The notes beneath the pieces are model-generated. The model ran no database searches. It saw only the letters and a list, made by a program, of their open reading frames with translations, and had not been told where the DNA came from. Of a DNA stretch of 12,353 bases, positions 7,471-12,353 are shown in pieces (the stretch's first letter is position 1; each line of letters starts with the position of its first letter). The stretch comes from WVZL01 sp041862375 (lineage in GTDB: Bacteria; Acidobacteriota; Aminicenantia; Aminicenantales; Aminicenantaceae): positions 1-12,353 of the forward strand of contig JBGVTE010000081.1 of the NCBI GenBank assembly GCA_041862375.1, given 5' to 3'. The translations under genes and the position numbers were made by a program.

Positions 7471-7686
7471 CATTTAGTTATTTCGATTATATATAATCTA
7501 GACATTTCTACTTTAGTAGGGGGGCTTCCAATAGTAAATAACGGTGAATTATAGTGACAAGTACCCTTCGAATTTAATTCAACTATTTGAATAATTGAAT
7601 TCAAAAAGATGAATTCGTAAAAATAGAGCTAATCGTAAATTTTTGTAAGTTATTATAAATAAAAAAGATAAATAGTGAAGTTTTTT
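7471..7686. other. Non-coding regulatory gap upstream of the receptor promoter
   Basis: No gene is supported here. The stretch is AT-rich. Visible elements are a 14-bp palindrome GATTATATATAATC (7485-7498), a small hairpin CTACT-TT-AGTAG (7508-7519), an inverted repeat AATTCAA/TTGAATT (7576-7582 and 7595-7601) and repeated GTAA-containing motifs at 7617, 7635 and 7645. No U-tailed terminator for the Fis-type gene is seen, so read-through towards the receptor is possible. Confidence 0.5.
7576..7601. promoter_or_regulatory. Inverted repeat, candidate activator site for the receptor promoter
   Basis: AATTCAA and TTGAATT (7 bp each, 12-nt spacer) are centred about 100 bp upstream of the -24 GG at 7688, near -124 from the predicted start. 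A nested TTCAA/TTGAA repeat lies at 7578-7591. The 12-nt spacer equals that of the repeat at 6260-6287, although the arm sequences differ. The AT-rich background makes chance occurrence possible. Confidence 0.28.
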
Positions 7687-7702
7687 TGGCATGATATTTG
7701 CA
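7687..7702 (+). promoter_or_regulatory. Sigma-54 (-24/-12) promoter upstream of the TonB-dependent receptor
   Basis: The sequence TGGCAT-GATAT-TTGCA is preceded by a T-run and matches the RpoN consensus with an exact -12 element. GG (7688-7689) and GC (7700-7701) are 12 bp apart. The predicted start is about 7713, so the leader to the receptor GTG start is about 254 nt and contains an intrinsic terminator at 7770-7817. Confidence 0.85.
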
Positions 7703-7712
7703 GCTAGTGTTT

Positions 7713-7817
7713 TCCTGATCGGAAATTAAGAAAAAGTTAAAAATCTCAGCGTAAACAGCTGACTTTATAAAAGAGGCTGTTTGAGCCTTTAAGGCTTCAA
7801 GCAGCCTCTTTTTTTTT
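7713..7817 (+). ncRNA. Candidate sigma-54-driven small RNA or attenuator leader
   Basis: From the predicted start to the end of the U-tract this would be a transcript of about 105 nt. Three hairpins can be drawn: TTTCC/GGAAA (7711-7725, the first two bases lying just before the predicted start), TCAGC/GCTGA with a 7-nt loop (7746-7762), and the long terminator stem. No known riboswitch class is recognised. It could be a free regulatory RNA, or the 5' part of the receptor mRNA with conditional termination. The existence of the RNA is inferred from promoter plus terminator only. Confidence 0.45.
7770..7817 (+). terminator. Strong intrinsic terminator inside the receptor leader
   Basis: The outer stem AAAGAGGCTG (7770-7779) pairs perfectly with CAGCCTCTTT (7802-7811). 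An inner stem, TTGAGCC with GGCTTCAA, has one bulge, around a TTTAA-type loop. An unbroken T-run continues from 7809 to 7817. It lies after the sigma-54 promoter and about 150 nt before the receptor start codon, so it would block most transcription into the receptor gene unless relieved. Confidence 0.85.
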
Positions 7818-7966
7818 CGGATTAAATTTCAGATTGAAGGAGGTGAGAGCGGAAGCAAGAAGTGGATCAAGGATTTGTACCGGTTGGAGTGGATGAGAGA
7901 GAAGCCTTATCAGGGAGAACATTCACTCTAGGGCAAGGGTTAAACTCTTAATAAGGAGGAAAAAAA
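7818..7966 (+). promoter_or_regulatory. Purine-rich leader between terminator and receptor start
   Basis: This 149-nt segment is richer in G and A than its surroundings and includes GAAGGAGGTGAGAG near 7836-7849, which resembles a ribosome site but has no long frame after it. A 29-codon frame (GTG 7862 to TAA 7949-7951) ends just before the receptor ribosome site AAGGAGG (7953-7959). No clear -35/-10 or second -24/-12 box is visible, so no alternative promoter for the receptor is found here. Confidence 0.4.
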
Positions 7967-10861
7967 GTGAGTATAAAAATTGCAAGAGCTCTCCTGATAA
8001 TATGCTTATCAGTAGGGCTCGCATCTCTTTCTTTTAGCCAAAGACAGACTGGCTCTATCAAGGGAACAATCACTGATACTGAAGGAAATCTTTTGCCAGG
8101 AGTTACAGTTAATATCTCCAGCGGGAGTTTGCAGGGAACTTTGAGTTATATTACCAGCTCAAACGGATCATTCAGGTTTCCCTCTCTTCCCCCAGGCGTT
8201 TATACTATGACTGTCCAAATGCAGGGATTTAGAACTATAAAAAGAGAGGAGATTGTGGTTAATGTGGGAAAAACAACCGAGATTAGAATTCAACTTGAGG
8301 CAGCAGCAATAGAGGAAGAAATTACAGTAGTTGCTGAGTCTCCTACAGTGGATGTAGAAAGTTCTAAAGTTAGTGTTAGTTATACTAGAGACCTTCTTCG
8401 AAATATTCCTCTAGCCAGAGATTTGTATGATGTGGTTAATTCTGCTCCAGGTGCTATTTCTGAAGATGTGACTTACAGAAGGACAAGCTCAATTCACGGC
8501 TCAACAGTTCGAGCTAATCAATACGCCTTTGATGGAATCAATGTCACAGACCCTGTTGTGTCCTATCCCATGACAAACCTGAATTTTGATGTTTATGAAG
8601 AGGTTGAAATGGAAACTGGAGGGCACTCAGCTGAAGTTGGGCTCTATGATGGCGCTTACGTGAATATCGTGACCAAGAGCGGCGGAAACACTTTCCATGG
8701 AGATATTACCTTTTATCTCACTACAGAGGATTTTATTGGGAAGAATATTCCCGACGATCTGGCAGAAAGCCTTGGTTTGGGAGCAGGGACAAAACAGAAG
8801 AGATTCCTTGATTTTTCATCGAGTGTTGGAGGTTTTATTGTAAGGGATAGGCTCTGGTTTTTTATGAATGGAAGAAGGATTGATTATACTAATTTAGTCT
8901 CAGGTTTTGACGCGGACGTTGACCATGAAGAGTGGTTTGGGTTTGGAAAATTGACAGCTCAAATTGCCTCAAACTTAAGGTTGACCGCCACGGCCAACTA
9001 TGTTGACATTTATGAACCTTACTTTTCCCTCAATGTTAGTCCTTTAAATTATCCTTCCTCTACAGCAGTCTGGGACCACGAGACGGGCCAGACATATCTC
9101 GCATACATGAATTGGATAATCAATCAGAATGCCTTTCTAGACATTCGCGCAGGTTATGTAAACAGGCTATTTCCTCTTCCTCAGCAACCGGATGCCACTG
9201 CCAGGTATTTTGATATTGACACAGGAGAAGCCTGGGGTTCTGTAAGATGGGGCGAAGAGTATGTGAGGAAAAGATTTCAGGCAAATGCTTCCTTTACTTA
9301 TTTTAAAGATGAGTTTCTTGGTGGAAATCATGAGGTTAAGCTCGGTTTAGAATTTGAAAAGAGCCGCGGAACAACAGATGTCTGGATGGAGCCTGACCCA
9401 ACCTGGTTTTTTGTTGCTTCAGGAAATCCCTGGTGGCTTGGTCCAAATGTAGGCTATATCCTTGGAATTCGACCAAATTATTCAATAAATGACCTGCAGC
9501 GAATTTCCTTCTATGCCCAGGATAATTTTACCATCGGCAGATTAACTCTAAACTTGGGAGTAAGAGGTGATTTTTCATCTTCAGGGTATCCTGATCAGTA
9601 TGCTGGTGATGACAGTCACAAGTATGCTTCTATTGATGATTTCTTCAAGAGAATTCTCTACAAAGGTGTTGATAATCTGATCGTGTATAACAATATAGCA
9701 CCTCGTGCAGGCCTGACTTTCGATTTGACTGGAGACGGAAAGACAGCGCTTAAAGCCTATTATGGAAGAATTTACCAGGCATTGATTCTCCAGCACACTG
9801 GCCTTGTGAATCCTAACTATTACTCTTATCTTTACATGCTCTGGATAGATAATAACTGGAACAAGCAGGCTGATCCTGGAACAGATACATTCCAAAGGCT
9901 AAGTTCTTTTGGAGGCGGCTATTATAGCCTCGATCCTAACCTCAAACAGCCCTATACAGATGAGTATATCGTCGGAATTGAAAGAGAGCTGTTTAGAGAC
10001 TTGAAGGTAGGACTGAGAGGAATCTACAAGAGGGAAGGAAATATTATCGAAGGAGTGTATGATCGTCACCCTTTTGAAGGCTGGTATCCTGTTGATGTTT
10101 TGGATCCCGGAGAAGATGGGCTCTATGATACCGGAGATGAGCAGATGTTTACATTCTATGACATAAATTATGAATACCTGGCAGAAGAGCTCCATGTTAA
10201 TTTGACAAACCATCCCAAGGCGAAAAGAGATTACAAAGCAGTGGAGTTTACTCTCTCTAAGAGGATGTCGAATAACTGGCAATTTCTAGGTTCCGTTATT
10301 TGGAGTCAAGCCGAAGGAAACATAGGTCAGAATTATGGTTTTTCTTGGGGCGGATCAGAGGCCTTGGCTGACCCCAATACATGGACAAATGCAGAAGGCT
10401 TCTTGAATATGGATCGCACCTGGCAGATCAAGCTTCAAGGTACGTACCAGGCACCCTACGGAGTGAGCTTTAGCTTTTATTATCGCCATTTTTCAGGCCT
10501 GCCCTGGACTCGGACAATAAGAGCTATGTTGTCTAATTATCCAAATTTAGGGATTACTACCAGCGGCTATACCTTTGTCAACGCTGAATCCTTAGGAAGT
10601 CGAAGATTTCCTGCAATTAACTTACTTGATCTGAGAGTTGAAAAGGAGTTTAGGATTCGAGAATCCCTTACTCTAGCTCTATTCCTAGATGCAATGAATG
10701 TGCTGAACAGTGCGACTTTTACCTACTGGAATAATTACCATGGCACAGTCACTATCAATGATGACGGCAGCTACAGCTTTACCGAAGCTGCTAACTGGCT
10801 GAAGATCAATAATGTATCCCGTCCCATTGAGCTCAGATTCAGTGCACGGTTGAGATTCTAA
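7967..10861 (+). CDS. TonB-dependent outer-membrane receptor with carboxypeptidase-regulatory-like domain (Oar-like)
   Basis: Outer-membrane active-transport receptor driven by TonB; the ligand is unknown. In order: Sec signal 1-24 (cleavage likely after SFS), a carboxypeptidase-regulatory-like beta-sandwich about 28-112 (GSIKGTITDTEGNLLPGVTV at its start, SSNGSFRFPSLPPGVYT at 64-80), a TonB-box-like stretch EEITVVAES (117-125), a plug domain about 135-245 with NQYAFDGINVTDP (184-196) and VNIVTKSGGNTFHGD (232-246), then a large beta-barrel rich in aromatic residues ending in RLRF with a terminal Phe, as outer-membrane porins do. At 964 residues it has the usual length for Oar-like receptors. 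The start codon is GTG, with AAGGAGG 7 nt upstream. It is expressed from a sigma-54 promoter through a leader carrying a terminator, and is followed by its own terminator. No SusD-like partner is adjacent. A peptide ligand is plausible from the peptidase neighbours (inference). Confidence 0.93.
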   Translation: MSIKIARALLIICLSVGLASLSFSQRQTGSIKGTITDTEGNLLPGVTVNISSGSLQGTLSYITSSNGSFRFPSLPPGVYTMTVQMQGFRTIKREEIVVNVGKTTEIRIQLEAAAIEEEITVVAESPTVDVESSKVSVSYTRDLLRNIPLARDLYDVVNSAPGAISEDVTYRRTSSIHGSTVRANQYAFDGINVTDPVVSYPMTNLNFDVYEEVEMETGGHSAEVGLYDGAYVNIVTKSGGNTFHGDITFYLTTEDFIGKNIPDDLAESLGLGAGTKQKRFLDFSSSVGGFIVRDRLWFFMNGRRIDYTNLVSGFDADVDHEEWFGFGKLTAQIASNLRLTATANYVDIYEPYFSLNVSPLNYPSSTAVWDHETGQTYLAYMNWIINQNAFLDIRAGYVNRLFPLPQQPDATARYFDIDTGEAWGSVRWGEEYVRKRFQANASFTYFKDEFLGGNHEVKLGLEFEKSRGTTDVWMEPDPTWFFVASGNPWWLGPNVGYILGIRPNYSINDLQRISFYAQDNFTIGRLTLNLGVRGDFSSSGYPDQYAGDDSHKYASIDDFFKRILYKGVDNLIVYNNIAPRAGLTFDLTGDGKTALKAYYGRIYQALILQHTGLVNPNYYSYLYMLWIDNNWNKQADPGTDTFQRLSSFGGGYYSLDPNLKQPYTDEYIVGIERELFRDLKVGLRGIYKREGNIIEGVYDRHPFEGWYPVDVLDPGEDGLYDTGDEQMFTFYDINYEYLAEELHVNLTNHPKAKRDYKAVEFTLSKRMSNNWQFLGSVIWSQAEGNIGQNYGFSWGGSEALADPNTWTNAEGFLNMDRTWQIKLQGTYQAPYGVSFSFYYRHFSGLPWTRTIRAMLSNYPNLGITTSGYTFVNAESLGSRRFPAINLLDLRVEKEFRIRESLTLALFLDAMNVLNSATFTYWNNYHGTVTINDDGSYSFTEAANWLKINNVSRPIELRFSARLRF

Positions 10862-10884
10862 GCAGATTTTTTCCCAGTGGAAAT

Positions 10885-10916
10885 AAAGGGTCCCGGGTAA
10901 TCGGGACCCTTTTTTT
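10885..10916 (+). terminator. Intrinsic terminator after the receptor gene
   Basis: AAAGGGTCCCG (10885-10895) pairs perfectly with CGGGACCCTTT (10902-10912) around a 6-nt loop, followed by a T-run to 10916. It lies 24 nt after the receptor stop and ends the receptor transcript. Confidence 0.93.
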
Positions 10917-10955
10917 ATATTTCCTCAAGTCAAGCCAGGTAAAAGAATTTTCTTT

Positions 10956-10971
10956 TTGCACAAAATTTGCT
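10956..10971 (+). promoter_or_regulatory. Imperfect sigma-54-like box upstream of the nitroreductase fusion
   Basis: TTGCAC-AAAAT-TTGCT has the correct register and a perfect -12 element, and its last ten bases match those of the 1605-1620 box. However, the first G of the highly conserved -24 GG is T. It may be a weak or decayed RpoN promoter. The predicted start would be about 10982, leaving a 115-nt leader. No better promoter is evident in the 235-nt gap 10862-11096. Confidence 0.35.
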
Positions 10972-11096
10972 AACTTTAAAAAAATAAATAAGAATAGCAA
11001 CTTGAGTCCTTTCGTCATGCCTCACCGAGGATGATTATATTTGTTGTATTAGGATGTTTATGGAATTGATGAAGGGACTTTATTAGGAGGTACACA

Positions 11097-12185
11097 ATGG
11101 AAAAAACAAACATATATCTTGCAATTTTTTTAGTATCAGTGATTTTGCCTTCTTTTCTGCTGGCTACTCCCGAGAACAAGCCTGGTCTTACCCTGAAAGA
11201 AACCTTTGATATTTATGTCCAATCAATACAGAATTCTGACCTGAAAAACCTTTTCACAACAGTTACTGATAATGAGAATTTTTTCTTTCTTACAAGTAGA
11301 GGGAAACTTATTAATAGTCTTGATGGATACTACAAATTCCATGAAGAATGGTTTGAGCTGAAAGATTGGGAAATGCCTGTTGAATTATTAGAAGTTCAAG
11401 AGGGAAAAGAATATGGCTATACAACTGCCATTTTTCACTACAAGCAAAAAATGCCTGAAGGGGGACAGTATAATCTTGATTCTTATTTTACCCTGGTTTT
11501 CCGTAAAGAAGATGGAATGTGGAAGGTTGTGGCTGATGTATGCACGCCGTTTAACCGCTATTATACAGAAGAGAATACCAAGATTAAATACACTTCTGAC
11601 CAAGTATATCTTTTCGATATAATGAAGAACCGCCGTACTGTTCGTAAATTTAAATCTACTCCTGTTCCCAGGGAACATGTTTTAAAGATACTTGATGCAG
11701 CTCGTTTTGCGCCCACTGCTGGCAATCAGCAACCGTGGAGATTTCTGGTTATCCAGGACAGGAAAAAACTAAATCAGCTACAAAAAGCAGCTCTATCGTG
11801 GTATCTTGATGCATACAAGATGCAAGAAAGATCCACAGAGGAGGAATTGTCTTCAACTCAGGAATCTTTAAACAAGTTATTAAGAGATGTACTATCAGCG
11901 CCTGTCTATATAGTTATTCTGGTTGACTCGAAGGCAAAATATTCAAAATACATACTTTATGATGGAACATTGGCAGTGGGCAACCTGATGATTGCAGCGC
12001 GTGCTTTAGGCTACGGAACCGGTTTTTTTACTTCTTTTTTCCCTGAAGAAAAGATGAAGGATTTTCTGAACATACCCGATCAATATAGACTTATCTGTTT
12101 CACTCCTATTGGTATTCCTGATGAATGGCCCAAGACTCCTCCAAAAAAGAAACTTGAAGAAATTGTCATTTTTGAGTCATTCTAA
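11097..12185 (+). CDS. Exported NTF2-like/nitroreductase fusion protein
   Basis: A 362-residue protein with three parts. Residues 1-23 are a Sec-type signal peptide (hydrophobic core 6-22, likely cleavage after LLA). Residues about 31-155 look like an NTF2/SnoaL-like domain: a helix with TFDIYVQSIQNSDL, a central FLTSRGKLINSLDG segment, and the closing strand pair FTLVFRKEDGMWKVVADVC. Residues about 170-360 are a nitroreductase-family flavoprotein with FMN-site motifs NRRTVRKF (178-185), PTAGNQQPWRF (206-216), LGYGTGFF (304-311) and GIPDEWPKTPPKK (339-351). Nitroreductases usually use FMN and NAD(P)H in the cytosol, so an exported one is unusual. The substrate is unknown. The ATG has AGGAGGT 7 nt upstream. 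It follows a strong terminator and runs into an overlapping or abutting M20 gene, so the two are probably co-transcribed. Confidence 0.85.
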   Translation: MEKTNIYLAIFLVSVILPSFLLATPENKPGLTLKETFDIYVQSIQNSDLKNLFTTVTDNENFFFLTSRGKLINSLDGYYKFHEEWFELKDWEMPVELLEVQEGKEYGYTTAIFHYKQKMPEGGQYNLDSYFTLVFRKEDGMWKVVADVCTPFNRYYTEENTKIKYTSDQVYLFDIMKNRRTVRKFKSTPVPREHVLKILDAARFAPTAGNQQPWRFLVIQDRKKLNQLQKAALSWYLDAYKMQERSTEEELSSTQESLNKLLRDVLSAPVYIVILVDSKAKYSKYILYDGTLAVGNLMIAARALGYGTGFFTSFFPEEKMKDFLNIPDQYRLICFTPIGIPDEWPKTPPKKKLEEIVIFESF

Positions 12186-12192
12186 AAAGCCA

Positions 12193-12353
12193 GTGCTTGA
12201 AGAGAAGATAAAGAAAAGAATAGAAGAATATCGGGAACAAATCATCACTACCCTTTGCGATCTCATTTCAATTCCTACTGAAAATCCGCCAGGTCAATCA
12301 TATAAAGAGTGCGTGGATTATCTTTCTTCTAAATTGAAAGAATTAAAGATAGA
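12193..12353 (+). CDS. M20-family metallopeptidase/deacylase, N-terminal part (cut by window end)
   Basis: The frame is open to the window edge and reads as the start of the ArgE/DapE/carboxypeptidase M20 family: the conserved LCDLISIPTENPPG segment, then a YKECVDYLSSKLKEL helix. The metal-binding residues lie beyond the window. The start is uncertain: GTG 12193 lies 7 nt after the nitroreductase stop, while the in-frame TTG codons at 12172 and 12163 overlap the end of that gene and have a GAAGAAA purine run upstream. Close packing suggests translational coupling with the nitroreductase fusion. Substrate class (acetylated amino acid, succinyl-diaminopimelate or peptide) cannot be told from this fragment. 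Confidence 0.75.
   Translation, partial: MLEEKIKKRIEEYREQIITTLCDLISIPTENPPGQSYKECVDYLSSKLKELKI

Noticed and set aside
7485..7498. Palindrome GATTATATATAATC after the Fis-type gene
   Set aside because: It consists mostly of alternating A and T, has no T-run and no second copy in the window; listed only as part of the gap description.
7520..7567. Imperfect stem GGGGGCTT with AAGTACCC suggesting a structured RNA
   Set aside because: It has one mismatch and a G-U pair, a long loop and no terminator; it lies upstream of the receptor promoter and matches no known RNA class.
9581..10282. Minus-strand open frames within the receptor gene
   Set aside because: They lie opposite a clear, full-length receptor frame, show no domains or ribosome sites and are shadows.
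11413..11622. Second plus-strand frame within the nitroreductase fusion
   Set aside because: It is out of frame with the NTF2-like domain, has no ribosome site and no recognisable sequence.

Overview
The window looks like part of the chromosome of a Gram-negative, fairly AT-rich bacterium (about 40% GC by eye). Evidence for an outer membrane is a large TonB-dependent receptor with an N-terminal carboxypeptidase-regulatory-like domain, plus a lipoprotein and other exported proteins. That receptor type, together with heavy use of sigma-54, would fit the Acidobacteriota / Candidatus Aminicenantes area, but this is an inference from gene style and no marker gene is present to prove it. All supported genes lie on the plus strand.

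Layout. (1) 155-1423: lipoprotein membrane dipeptidase (peptidase family M19). (2) 1670-6081: a compact operon of an oligopeptide-type solute-binding protein, a membrane histidine kinase and an NtrC-type sigma-54 activator. (3) 6380-7470: a small operon with a stand-alone receiver domain, a 65-residue protein of unknown function and a stand-alone Fis-type DNA-binding protein. (4) 7471-7966: a long regulatory gap holding a sigma-54 promoter followed by a strong intrinsic terminator. (5) 7967-10861: the TonB-dependent receptor, closed by a second strong terminator. (6) 11097-12185: an exported protein that joins an NTF2-like domain to a nitroreductase domain. (7) From about 12193: the start of an M20-family peptidase or deacylase, cut by the window edge.

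The main signal is regulatory. Exact or near-exact -24/-12 (sigma-54) promoter boxes with 12-bp GG-to-GC register lie upstream of three transcription units: 1605-1620 (binding protein/kinase/activator), 6339-6354 (receiver/65-aa/Fis) and 7687-7702 (receptor). A fourth, imperfect copy precedes the nitroreductase fusion (10956-10971). Inverted repeats 65-100 bp upstream of the three good boxes are candidate activator sites. The sigma-54 activator encoded at 4747-6081 is the obvious candidate regulator, which would make this a self-contained regulon: a peptide-like ligand is sensed at the cell surface, the activator switches on its own operon, a second layer of small regulators, and an outer-membrane receptor. 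The flanking M19 and M20 peptidases suggest peptide scavenging as the theme.

The oddest element is the receptor leader: about 57 nt after the predicted sigma-54 start site there is a textbook intrinsic terminator, about 150 nt before the receptor start codon. Either a roughly 105-nt small RNA is made there, or receptor expression needs read-through (attenuation).
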